The notes beneath the pieces are model-generated. The model was not told where the DNA came from, ran no database searches, and worked only from the letters and a program-made list of their open reading frames with translations. A DNA stretch of 41,928 bases, taken from Candidatus Omnitrophota bacterium. GTDB lineage: Bacteria > Omnitrophota > Gorgyraeia > JAFGIU01. Where the stretch lies: positions 1 to 41,928 of the forward strand of contig JAFGIU010000035.1 of the NCBI GenBank assembly GCA_016929445.1, read 5' to 3'. The translations under genes and the position numbers were made by a program. This document shows positions 32,650 through 40,914 of this stretch, piece after piece (the stretch's first letter is position 1; every line of letters begins with the position of its first letter).

Positions 32650-35600
32650 ATGACTCGAACCCAGGTAACCATTGATGGGAACGAGGCGGTCGCCTACGTT
32701 GCGTATCATATCAACGAAGTCGTCGCCATTTATCCCATCACCCCTTCATCTAATATGGGGGAGTGGGCGGACCTCTGGTCCTCCCAACAGAAACCGAATA
32801 TTTGGGGCAGCATCCCCAGCGTTGTTGAAATGCAGAGTGAAGGCGGCGCGTCCGGCGCGCTTCACGGTTCACTGCAAGCAGGTTCCCTTACCACCACATT
32901 CACGGCCTCCCAAGGTCTTCTTCTGATGATTCCCAATATGTACAAGGTTGCCGGCGAATTAACGCCTGCCGTCATTCACGTGGCTGCGCGTTCGGTTGCG
33001 ACGCAGGCCCTCTCAATTTTCGGAGATCATAGTGATGTGATGGCCACGCGCCAGACAGGCTTTGCGCTGGTGGCCTCGGGCTCCGTCCAGGAAGCCATGG
33101 ATTTTGCTTTGATTGCCCAGGCAGCGACTTTGGAATCCCGGATTCCCTTTTTGCATTTCTTTGATGGATTTCGCACCTCGCATGAGGTGATGAAGGTGGA
33201 GCAGTTGAGCCCCGGGGATATGCGCGCCGTATTGGATGATGCCACAGTGCGCGCGCACCGGGCACGGGCCTTGTCCCCGGATCGCCCCTTTATTCGCGGC
33301 ACTGCGCAGAATCCGGACGTGTTTTTCCAAGGCCGTGAAGCGGTCAATCCCTATTACCTGGCTTGCCCCACGATCGTGCAGGCTGCGATGGATCGTTTTG
33401 CCGAAGTGGCCGGGCGCCGGTACCGCTTGTTTGATTATGTGGGCGCGCCGGATGCCGAGGACGTGATCGTGCTCATGGGTTCGGGCGCGGAAGCCGCGCA
33501 CGAGACAGTGGAACACTTGGTGCAGCAGGGCCACAAGGTCGGCGTGCTCAAAGTGCGTTTGTACCGTCCCTTTGATACCGAAGCTTTTGTGAAGGCTCTG
33601 CCCGGCAGCGTGCGCCGCATTGCCGTGCTGGACCGCACCAAGGAGCCGGGCTCCATTGGTGAGCCGCTTTACCAGGATGTGGTCACTGCTCTGAGCGAAA
33701 CGGTTCCTCAGGGCATTGCTCCCTTTGCCCAGATGCCCCGGGTGACCGGCGGCCGTTATGGTCTTTCCTCCAAGGAATTTACCCCGGGAATGGTCAAGGG
33801 TGTTTTTGACGAGTTGAGAAAAGACAATCCCCGCCAGCACTTCAGCGTGGGGATTCTGGACGATGTCACGCACTTGAGCATTGACTACGATCCGGGCTTC
33901 AACATCAAGGACCCCGAAGGTGTGCGGGGTGTGTTCTACGGTCTGGGTTCGGACGGGACCGTGGGCGCCAACCGCAACTCCATCAAGATCATCGGCGGTG
34001 GAACGGACAGCAATGCCCAAGGTTATTTTGTTTTTGATTCCAAGAAGGCGGGCTCGATCACGACCTCGCATCTTCGTTTTGGTCCCCGGCCGATTCACTC
34101 GACCTATCTTATTTCCGAGGCAAATTTTGTGGCCTGCCACCAGTTCACCTTTCTTGAGCAGATTGATGTGCTCAAGAGCGCGGAACCCGGATCCACATTC
34201 CTTTTGAACAGCCCCTATGGGCCGGATGAAGTATGGGCGCATTTGCCAAAGCGCGTGCAGGAGCATCTCATTCAGAAGAAGATGCGCTTTTTTGTGATCG
34301 ATGCGTACACCTTGGCCAATGAGACGGGCATGGGACGGCGCATCAACACCATCATGCAGACCTGTTTCTTCAAGATCAGCGGGGTGCTTCCCGAGGCTGA
34401 GGCCATTGAAGCGATCCGGGAGTCCATACGCAAGACCTACGGCAAGCGCGGCCAGTCGGTGGTGGACAAGAACCTGCAGGCTGTGGACCGCTCCCTGGAG
34501 CACTTGCATGAGGTGAAGGTGCCCGGTGAGGTGACAAGCACTTTCGATTTGCGCCCGCCGGTGCCTGCCGGGGCCCCGGACTTTGTCCAAAAGGTGACGG
34601 CCCAGATCATTGCGGGCAAAGGCGACGATTTGCCCGTGAGCGCCTTTCCTGTGGACGGCACCTACCCGAGCGGCACCACGCAGTGGGAGAAGCGCAACAT
34701 CGCTCTGGAGGTCCCGGTGTGGGACGAGGCCCTCTGCATCCAGTGCGGCAAGTGTGTGATGGTGTGTCCTCACGCGGTGATCCGCACCAAGATTGTGGAG
34801 CCTTCGGCATTGAAAAGCGCGCCGGATAGCTTTAGGACCGCGGATGCGAAGTGGCCGGGCTTCAAAGACCAGAAGTTTACGCTGCAGATTTCGCCCGAGG
34901 ACTGCACCGGGTGCAAGCTGTGCGTGGAGGTGTGTCCGGTCAAGTCCAAGAGCGAGGTGCGGCGCCGCGCCATCAATATGGAGCCCATAGAGAATGTGCG
35001 CGAAGAAGGAATCGCCCATTGGGAATTTTTCCTTGGACTGAATGAGGTGGACCGCACGAAGTTGGCTTTCAATCGCGTGAAGGACCTGCAGCTCTTGCAG
35101 CCCCTGTTCGAGTTCTCCGGGGCTTGCGGCGGCTGCGGCGAAACTCCTTATCTCAAACTCATGAGCCAGCTCTTTGGGGACCGCGCCTTGATCGCCAATG
35201 CTACGGGCTGTTCCTCTATATATGGAGGCAATCTCCCGACCACGCCCTGGTCTGTGAACCACGAGGGCCGCGGACCGGCCTGGTCGAATTCTCTGTTCGA
35301 GGACAATGCCGAGTTCGGGTTGGGCATGCGCTTGGCCGTGGATCAGCAGCGCGCCTATGCCACTCAGCTATTGCAGCAACTCGCTCCGGAGCTCGGCGAT
35401 GAGCTGGTCAATGCCCTGATCGGGGCGGACCAGGGGAGCGAACAAGGTATTATCGATCAGCGCGAGCGGGTCAAAGTGCTGCGCGATAAACTTCAGGGCA
35501 TGAATTCCGCCCCAGCCGAGGACCTCAAGGCCTTGGCCGATGTCTTGGTGGACAAGAGCGTGTGGATTATCGGGGGTGATGGTTGGGCCTACGATATCGG

Positions 35601-36231
35601 CTTTGGCGGGTTAGACCATGTGTTGGCCTCCGGACGGAATGTCAATTGCCTGGTTCTCGATACGGAAGTCTATTCCAACACGGGCGGTCAGATGTCCAAA
35701 GCCACGCCGCTGGGCGCGGTGGCCAAGTTTGCCGCGGGCGGAAAACAGACGGGCAAGAAGGACTTGGCGCTTATGGCCATGACCTACGGCAATGTGTATG
35801 TCGGCCAGGTGGCCTTTGGAGCCAACGATGCCCACACCCTCAAGACCTTTATCGAGGCTGAAAGGTACGACGGCCCTTCCCTGATCGTGGCCTACAGCCA
35901 CTGTATCGCGCACGGGTATGATCTGGTGCGGGGTCTGGATCAGCAGAGCGGCGCGGTGAACTCCGGGTATTGGCCGCTCTTCCGCTATAATCCCGATTTG
36001 AAGAAGGAAGGCAAGAACCCCTTCCAGTTGGATTCCAAACCGCCCAGTATTTCTCTCAAGAGTTATGCCTACAACGAGGTGCGTTACACGATCCTGGCGC
36101 ATTCTCATCCTGAGGCTGCGGAGGAGCTGTTGCATTTGGCTGAAAAGGATGTGCGCCGCCGTTTGCGCACGTATGAGTACTTGGCTGCCGCTAATAATGA
36201 AGAAAAGACAGGAGAGAAGGAAAATGCCTGA
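32650..36231 (+). CDS. nifJ: Pyruvate:ferredoxin (flavodoxin) oxidoreductase, single-chain
   Basis: I prefer ATG 32650 (GGAG eight bases upstream) over ATG 32608. The 1193-residue enzyme oxidises pyruvate with CoA to acetyl-CoA and CO2, reducing ferredoxin. Domain I starts TIDGNEAVAYVAYHINEVVA and AIYPITPSSNMGEW, the pyruvate/TPP-contact region. The ferredoxin-like domain carries two [4Fe-4S] motifs: CIQCGKCVMVCP (~696) and CTGCKLCVEVCP (~752). The TPP domain has ACGGCGET (~826), ATGCSSIYGGNLP and GGDGWAYDIGFGGLDH (~976), then TEVYSNTGGQMSKATP. Length and order match homodimeric anaerobe enzymes. It overlaps the next gene by 8 bases. The reduced ferredoxin could feed a hydrogenase, whose maturation genes lie downstream. 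Confidence 0.97.
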   Translation: MTRTQVTIDGNEAVAYVAYHINEVVAIYPITPSSNMGEWADLWSSQQKPNIWGSIPSVVEMQSEGGASGALHGSLQAGSLTTTFTASQGLLLMIPNMYKVAGELTPAVIHVAARSVATQALSIFGDHSDVMATRQTGFALVASGSVQEAMDFALIAQAATLESRIPFLHFFDGFRTSHEVMKVEQLSPGDMRAVLDDATVRAHRARALSPDRPFIRGTAQNPDVFFQGREAVNPYYLACPTIVQAAMDRFAEVAGRRYRLFDYVGAPDAEDVIVLMGSGAEAAHETVEHLVQQGHKVGVLKVRLYRPFDTEAFVKALPGSVRRIAVLDRTKEPGSIGEPLYQDVVTALSETVPQGIAPFAQMPRVTGGRYGLSSKEFTPGMVKGVFDELRKDNPRQHFSVGILDDVTHLSIDYDPGFNIKDPEGVRGVFYGLGSDGTVGANRNSIKIIGGGTDSNAQGYFVFDSKKAGSITTSHLRFGPRPIHSTYLISEANFVACHQFTFLEQIDVLKSAEPGSTFLLNSPYGPDEVWAHLPKRVQEHLIQKKMRFFVIDAYTLANETGMGRRINTIMQTCFFKISGVLPEAEAIEAIRESIRKTYGKRGQSVVDKNLQAVDRSLEHLHEVKVPGEVTSTFDLRPPVPAGAPDFVQKVTAQIIAGKGDDLPVSAFPVDGTYPSGTTQWEKRNIALEVPVWDEALCIQCGKCVMVCPHAVIRTKIVEPSALKSAPDSFRTADAKWPGFKDQKFTLQISPEDCTGCKLCVEVCPVKSKSEVRRRAINMEPIENVREEGIAHWEFFLGLNEVDRTKLAFNRVKDLQLLQPLFEFSGACGGCGETPYLKLMSQLFGDRALIANATGCSSIYGGNLPTTPWSVNHEGRGPAWSNSLFEDNAEFGLGMRLAVDQQRAYATQLLQQLAPELGDELVNALIGADQGSEQGIIDQRERVKVLRDKLQGMNSAPAEDLKALADVLVDKSVWIIGGDGWAYDIGFGGLDHVLASGRNVNCLVLDTEVYSNTGGQMSKATPLGAVAKFAAGGKQTGKKDLALMAMTYGNVYVGQVAFGANDAHTLKTFIEAERYDGPSLIVAYSHCIAHGYDLVRGLDQQSGAVNSGYWPLFRYNPDLKKEGKNPFQLDSKPPSISLKSYAYNEVRYTILAHSHPEAAEELLHLAEKDVRRRLRTYEYLAAANNEEKTGEKENA

Positions 36232-37252
36232 CCTCTCAACAGATTATCTGGGAATGACTCTGACAAGTCCTTTGGTGGTTTCCGCCGGGCCCATGTGTGA
36301 AAGCCTGGATGCTATCCGGCAGATGGAGGACGAGGGGGCGGGCGCCGTGGTTCTGCACTCTCTCTTTGAAGAGCAGATTCTTGTGGAGAGTGATGACTTG
36401 GACCGCCAGCTTTCTGCGGGCACCAATAGTTTTGCCGAGGCCATGGACTATTTTCCGGATCAGGGGATTTACCGCATGGGGCCCGAGGCCTATCTGGAAC
36501 ACATTAGCCGGGCTAAGGCTGCGGTGGATATTCCGGTCATTGCGAGCCTCAACGGTGTTTCGGCAGGCGGATGGGTGAAGTATTCCAAGCTTATTCAGGA
36601 AGCCGGTGCCGACGGGCTGGAGCTCAACATCTATTTTATCCCGACAGATACGGACCAGACTGCCACACAGGTGGAAGCAAACTATCTGGCGATTGTGGAT
36701 GCGATCAAAAAGGAAATCACCCTGCCCGTTGCCGTGAAACTGAACCCGTTTTTTACTTCCCTGCCGAACTTTGCCAAGCGGCTCGACGAGGCCGGGGCCG
36801 ATGCCATGGTCTTGTTTAACCGCTTCTACCAGCCGGACTTTGATCTGGATACCCTGGAGGTGGTGACCAAGCTGCGCATGAGTTCTTCCTATGAACTGCT
36901 CACCCGGCTGCACTGGATCGCCATATTGTTCGGGAAGGTCAAGGCGGATTTGGCCCTGACCGGCGGGGCGCATACCGGGGAAGATGTGCTTAAGTCCATG
37001 ATGGCCGGCGCCAGGGTGGCCATGATGACTTCGGCCCTTTTGGAGCGTGGGCTGAACCATTTGTCGCGAGTCAAAGCGCAGATAGAGTTGTGGATGGAAG
37101 AGCACGAGTATGAGTCGATCCGGCAGATGCAGGGCAGCATGAGTCTGCGTTCCATTGCCAATCCTTCTGCGTATCAGCGGGCAAATTATATGAAGGTGTT
37201 GAGGACCGCAGCGCTTCATAACTGGCCGGAGGAGAGTGGCGGAAGGCTTTAG
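36224..37252 (+). CDS. Dihydroorotate dehydrogenase-like FMN protein
   Basis: The start is ATG 36224, with an AAGGA-type site just upstream inside the end of nifJ. The 342-residue protein has the TIM-barrel pattern of class 1 dihydroorotate dehydrogenases: LSTDYLGMTLTSPLVVSAGP at the start, IPVIASLNGVSAGGWVKY (~107-124), GADGLELNIYF, LPVAVKLNPFF, and a phosphate-binding ALTGGAHTGEDVLKSMMAGA near 245. The catalytic loop Cys/Ser of true PyrD is not clear. Proteins of this group are often encoded directly next to nifJ and may not act in pyrimidine synthesis. The overlaps with nifJ (8 bases) and hypF (1 base) imply one operon. The substrate is unknown. Confidence 0.87.
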   Translation: MPDLSTDYLGMTLTSPLVVSAGPMCESLDAIRQMEDEGAGAVVLHSLFEEQILVESDDLDRQLSAGTNSFAEAMDYFPDQGIYRMGPEAYLEHISRAKAAVDIPVIASLNGVSAGGWVKYSKLIQEAGADGLELNIYFIPTDTDQTATQVEANYLAIVDAIKKEITLPVAVKLNPFFTSLPNFAKRLDEAGADAMVLFNRFYQPDFDLDTLEVVTKLRMSSSYELLTRLHWIAILFGKVKADLALTGGAHTGEDVLKSMMAGARVAMMTSALLERGLNHLSRVKAQIELWMEEHEYESIRQMQGSMSLRSIANPSAYQRANYMKVLRTAALHNWPEESGGRL

Positions 37253-39570
37253 TGTCCTTAGAACGTCTGCGCGTCTTTCTTCATGGGGCGGTTCAGGGTG
37301 TCGGTTTTCGTCCTTTTGTGTACGGGCTGGCACAGGAACACGGCCTCAGGGGCTGGGTAAGCAATACACCCGAAGGCCTTTGTATTGAGGCCGAGGGCCC
37401 CACACCCGGTCTCCAATCCTTTCTCTGTGACCTTTCCCTTAAAAAACCCGCACATGCCTTTGTCCTGGGTTTGGAATCCTCCTACTTGGATCCCGTAGGT
37501 TATGAAGGATTCGAGATTCGCGCTTCCGGGAAGAGCGGTCCGAAGAGCGCCCTGATCCTGCCGGATATTGCCACCTGTGCCGAATGTCTTAAAGAAATCC
37601 TGAATCCCGGGGACCGGCGGTTCCGGTATCCTTTCACGAACTGCACGCATTGCGGGCCGCGCTTCAGTATTGTGGAAGCCCTTCCGTATGACCGGTCCAA
37701 TACCACGATGCGCGGCTTTGAAATGTGTGATGAATGCCGGGCTGAGTACGGGGACCCGAAGAACCGGCGCTTCCACGCGCAGCCGGTTGCCTGTCCTCAG
37801 TGTGGCCCGTCATTGGAATTATGGAATCCGCAGGGCGGGGTTCTGGCGCAGGGACACGAGGCCCTCTGTGTGGCAGCCCGGGCCCTGGAAAAGGGCTTGA
37901 TCCTGGCGCTCAAGGGCTTGGGCGGTTTTCAACTGATGGTTGATGCGGCCCAGGAAGAGGCGGTCGCGCAATTGCGCGCGCGTAAAGAGCGCGAAGAAAA
38001 ACCCTTTGCACTGATGTTTCCTTCGATGTCTGTTCTGCGCGAAGTGTGTGAGGTTTCGGCTTTGGAGGAGCGTTTGCTGCTTTCACCCGAAAGCCCCATC
38101 GTGTTGCTGGAGCACCGTCAGTCAGACCGTAGTGTTGCCGCTGCTGTGGCGCCGGGCAATCCCTGTCTTGGGGCTATGCTGCCTTATACTCCTCTGCACC
38201 ATTTGCTTTTGGCCGAGGCTGCTATCCCTGTGGTGGCGACCAGCGGGAATCTTTCGGATGAGCCCATTTGCATTGATGAGCAGGATGCCTTGCAGCGCCT
38301 GGGTAAGATTGCGGATCTTTTCTTGGTGCACAACCGGCCTGTTGCGCGGCATGTGGATGATTCCATCGCGCGTGTGGTTCTGGGGCGGGAAATGCTTTTG
38401 CGCCGGGCGCGCGGCTATGCGCCCTTGCCCATTACGGTGAATGGTGAGGCTGGCGGGCCTGCCTTGGCCGTGGGCGCGCACCTCAAGAATGCGGTGGCCT
38501 TTTCCGTTCCGGCCGAAGGGGATAGGACCCGGGTCTTTCTGAGCCAGCACATCGGAGACTTGGATACGCCCCGTGCCGTCGAGGCCTTTGAGAGGACATC
38601 CGCTGACTTGCCTGCGGTCTATGAGGTGAAGCCGGAGCGTATTGTGTGCGACAAGCATCCGGATTACCGGTCCTCACAATGGGCTCAAGCGTGCGGTGCG
38701 GGAGTGATTGCAGTGCAACACCACGTGGCGCACGTGCTTTCCTGCATGGCCGAAAACGAACTCGAGGGTCCGGTTCTGGGCGTAGCTTGGGACGGCACAG
38801 GTCTGGGAGACGACGGCACAATTTGGGGCGGAGAGTTTTTGCGCGCAGAGAGTGGAGGCTGTTATGAGCGCGTGGCGCATTTGCGGCAGTTCCTTTTGCC
38901 CGGAGGGGAGGCGGCTGTGCGTGAACCCCGGCGCTCTGCCCTGGGTCTTCTGTATGAAATGTTCGGGGAGGAGCTTGTGCGGAAAAGGGAGCCGGCCCCG
39001 CTCCGGGAGTTTTCCGAGGCAGAGCTCAAGACCCTGGTCTCGGCCCTGAAATCGGGTGTGAATACCCCGCGCACCTCGAGTGCAGGCCGGCTTTTTGACG
39101 CGGTCTCTGCCTTGCTCGGGATCCGCCAGGTGCATGCCTTTGAAGGGCAGGCGGCCATGGAGCTGGAGTTTGCCGCAGCCGGGGCAAAGGCTGCGGGAAG
39201 CTATCCCTTTCCCTTGGGGCCCGCATCGCAGGGGGCTCCCGCAGTGCTCGATTGGGGGCCTGCCCTTGATCTGATACTGCGGGATGTGGACAATGGGAAG
39301 GCGTTTGGATCCGTGGCCCGGGCCTTTCACGAGGGCTTGGCCCAGGGGATTGTGAGTGTGGCGCAGTTCTGCGGGCTGGGAAAAGTGGTCCTCACGGGCG
39401 GTTGCTTCCAGAACCGCTTGCTCACCGAGCTCAGCGTAGAGGCCTTGAGGAAAGCCGGGTTCAAGCCCTATTGGCACCAGCGTGTGCCTCCCAATGACGG
39501 AGGCCTCGCCCTCGGCCAGATAACCTTTGTTTCACGGTGCCAGGCACCGGTGCCAGGCACCGGTGCCTGA
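37252..39570 (+). CDS. hypF: Hydrogenase maturation carbamoyltransferase HypF
   Basis: The 772-residue HypF uses carbamoyl phosphate and ATP to make the thiocarboxamide on HypE that becomes the CN ligands of [NiFe] hydrogenase. Its GTG start overlaps the preceding TAG. Domains: acylphosphatase (~4-90, FLHGAVQGVGFRPFVYGLA); two zinc-finger units (~107-190: CAECLKE, NCTHCGPRFS, CDECRAEYG, CPQCGPSLE); YrdC-like (~205-380, with LALKGLGGFQLMVDA); Kae1/HypF-like carbamoyltransferase (~395-770: HHVAHVLSCMAENELEG, AWDGTGLGDDGTIWGGEF, LTGGCFQNRLL). After the normal ending (NDGGLALGQ) the last ~11 residues (RCQAPVPGTGA) are encoded by a palindromic repeat, as is the stop. This tail is probably dispensable. 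Confidence 0.96.
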   Translation: MSLERLRVFLHGAVQGVGFRPFVYGLAQEHGLRGWVSNTPEGLCIEAEGPTPGLQSFLCDLSLKKPAHAFVLGLESSYLDPVGYEGFEIRASGKSGPKSALILPDIATCAECLKEILNPGDRRFRYPFTNCTHCGPRFSIVEALPYDRSNTTMRGFEMCDECRAEYGDPKNRRFHAQPVACPQCGPSLELWNPQGGVLAQGHEALCVAARALEKGLILALKGLGGFQLMVDAAQEEAVAQLRARKEREEKPFALMFPSMSVLREVCEVSALEERLLLSPESPIVLLEHRQSDRSVAAAVAPGNPCLGAMLPYTPLHHLLLAEAAIPVVATSGNLSDEPICIDEQDALQRLGKIADLFLVHNRPVARHVDDSIARVVLGREMLLRRARGYAPLPITVNGEAGGPALAVGAHLKNAVAFSVPAEGDRTRVFLSQHIGDLDTPRAVEAFERTSADLPAVYEVKPERIVCDKHPDYRSSQWAQACGAGVIAVQHHVAHVLSCMAENELEGPVLGVAWDGTGLGDDGTIWGGEFLRAESGGCYERVAHLRQFLLPGGEAAVREPRRSALGLLYEMFGEELVRKREPAPLREFSEAELKTLVSALKSGVNTPRTSSAGRLFDAVSALLGIRQVHAFEGQAAMELEFAAAGAKAAGSYPFPLGPASQGAPAVLDWGPALDLILRDVDNGKAFGSVARAFHEGLAQGIVSVAQFCGLGKVVLTGGCFQNRLLTELSVEALRKAGFKPYWHQRVPPNDGGLALGQITFVSRCQAPVPGTGA

Positions 39571-39574
39571 CACC
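39536..39574. repeat. Three 13-bp palindromic units (REP-like) over the hypF 3' end
   Basis: GGTGCCAGGCACC occurs twice in direct tandem (39536-39548 and 39549-39561) and is followed by GGTGCCTGACACC (39562-39574). The second and third units pair as a loop-free hairpin over 12 of 13 positions. Each first-type unit is itself palindromic around its central A. The hypF stop TGA (39568-39570) lies inside the third unit. The sequence resembles the CAGGCACC-type REP elements spread by RAYT transposases in many genomes. It lies 14 bases before the hypC start and could also affect RNA stability between the two genes. Confidence 0.75.
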
Positions 39575-39587
39575 AGAGTGGGGAATT

Positions 39588-39833
39588 ATGTGTCTAGGTA
39601 TCCCAGGAAAGATTGAAGCCCTTCTCGATGAAGGGGAACTCACCCGCAGCGGTAAGGTCAGCTTCGGCGGCATTACCAAAGAGGTGAATCTGGCCTATGT
39701 GCCCGAAGCCGGGGTGGGTGATTACGTGATCGTGCACGTGGGTTTTGCCATCTCCAAGGTGGACGAGGAAGAGGCGATGCAGGTCTTTGAATACCTGCGG
39801 CAAATCGAGGCGCTCGGTGAAATATCTGGATGA
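39588..39833 (+). CDS. hypC: Hydrogenase maturation chaperone HypC
   Basis: ATG 39588 is the start because HypC needs Cys as residue 2, and this gives [17 protein letters not shown]. The frame is open upstream only through the repeat. The 81-residue protein has the HypC fold: MCLGIPGKI, then [19 protein letters not shown] and [20 protein letters not shown]. With HypD it carries the iron centre on which the CN and CO ligands are assembled, then delivers it to the hydrogenase large subunit. It overlaps hypD by 17 bases, so translation is coupled. The hydrogenase itself is not in the window. Confidence 0.97.
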   Translation: MCLGIPGKIEALLDEGELTRSGKVSFGGITKEVNLAYVPEAGVGDYVIVHVGFAISKVDEEEAMQVFEYLRQIEALGEISG

Positions 39834-40914
39834 GTACCGCGACGCCGAAGTCGCCCAAAAACTGGCCGGCGCAATCCGCAAGATCGTGACGCGTCCCTGG
39901 GTGCTCATGGAGGTTTGCGGCGGCCAAACCCATTCGATTGTGCGCTACGGCATTGATACCTTCCTGCCCCAAGAGGTGGAACTTGTACACGGGCCCGGCT
40001 GCCCGGTGTGCGTGACGCCCCTGGAACTCATTGATCGCGCCTTGGCCATCGCCTCCAAACCCGATGTCATATTCTGCAGCTTTGGCGACATGTTGCGCGT
40101 GCCTGGCTCCAAAGAAGATCTCTTTAGTGTGAAGTCCCGCGGAGGCGATGTGCGCATTGTGTACTCGCCCCTCGACGCGCTGCATTCGGCAATCCAAAAT
40201 CCGGACAAGGAAGTTGTCTTTTTTGCCGTGGGCTTTGAGACCACTGCCCCGGCCAATGCCATGGCCGTGCATCAGGCTCAGCAGCAGGGGATCGAGAATT
40301 TCTCCATTCTGGTTTCGCACGTATTGGTGCCGCCCGCGATCCGAAGCATCCTGACGGCCCCGCAGAATCGCGTGCAGGCCTTCTTGGCGGCGGGTCATGT
40401 CTGCTCGGTGATGGGCTTTACGGAATACGAACCCCTGGCCGCGGAATTCCAAGTGCCCATTGTGGTCACGGGCTTTGAGCCCGTGGACATTCTGCAAGGC
40501 GTGTACTTGTGCGTGAAGCAATTGGAGGAAGGCCGGGCTGAAGTGGAAAACCAATACGCGCGTGCGGTTCAGCGCGAAGGCAACCGGCCGGCCATTGAAT
40601 TGGTGCAACGCGTGTTCCGGGTGGTGCCGCGGAAATGGCGGGGAGTGGGGGAGATTCCGTACAGCGGCCTGGCCCTGGCCGGTCCTTATGCGGGCTTTGA
40701 TGCGGAAAAACGTTTTGATGTGGGCGAACTGCACGCTGAGGAATCTCCGGAGTGCATTAGCGGCCGGATCTTGCAGGGCACGGTCAAGCCCCCCGATTGC
40801 CCGGCCTTCGGCACGCGATGCACACCGGAGCGTCCTCTGGGCGCGACCATGGTTTCCTCTGAGGGCGCGTGCGCGGCCTACTACCGCTATCGCAGGACCG
40901 GGGCCCATGTCTAA
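39817..40914 (+). CDS. hypD: Hydrogenase maturation protein HypD
   Basis: GTG 39817 gives the usual HypD start (VKYLDEYRD, read as Met) inside the end of hypC. The 365-residue iron-sulfur protein is the scaffold on which Fe(CN)2CO is built with HypC and HypE. Conserved parts: [17 protein letters not shown] (~28-44, catalytic Cys), [12 protein letters not shown] (~56-67, CPVC thiols), [14 protein letters not shown] (~141-154), [14 protein letters not shown] (~192-205), [20 protein letters not shown] (~216-235). The C-terminal cysteines for the [4Fe-4S] cluster are at [20 protein letters not shown] and [12 protein letters not shown]. Length is typical. It overlaps hypE by 8 bases. Confidence 0.97.
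   Translation: MKYLDEYRDAEVAQKLAGAIRKIVTRPWVLMEVCGGQTHSIVRYGIDTFLPQEVELVHGPGCPVCVTPLELIDRALAIASKPDVIFCSFGDMLRVPGSKEDLFSVKSRGGDVRIVYSPLDALHSAIQNPDKEVVFFAVGFETTAPANAMAVHQAQQQGIENFSILVSHVLVPPAIRSILTAPQNRVQAFLAAGHVCSVMGFTEYEPLAAEFQVPIVVTGFEPVDILQGVYLCVKQLEEGRAEVENQYARAVQREGNRPAIELVQRVFRVVPRKWRGVGEIPYSGLALAGPYAGFDAEKRFDVGELHAEESPECISGRILQGTVKPPDCPAFGTRCTPERPLGATMVSSEGACAAYYRYRRTGAHV

Noticed and set aside
33013-35262. A 749-codon open frame on the minus strand opposite nifJ
   Set aside because: It is the codon-bias mirror of the strongly supported oxidoreductase gene; its translation is rich in His/Arg/Leu with no domain pattern.
39745-39833. A longer HypD reading with 24 extra N-terminal residues
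   Set aside because: The extra residues are Arg/Ser-rich out-of-frame hypC sequence; the GTG at 39817 gives the family-standard N-terminus.
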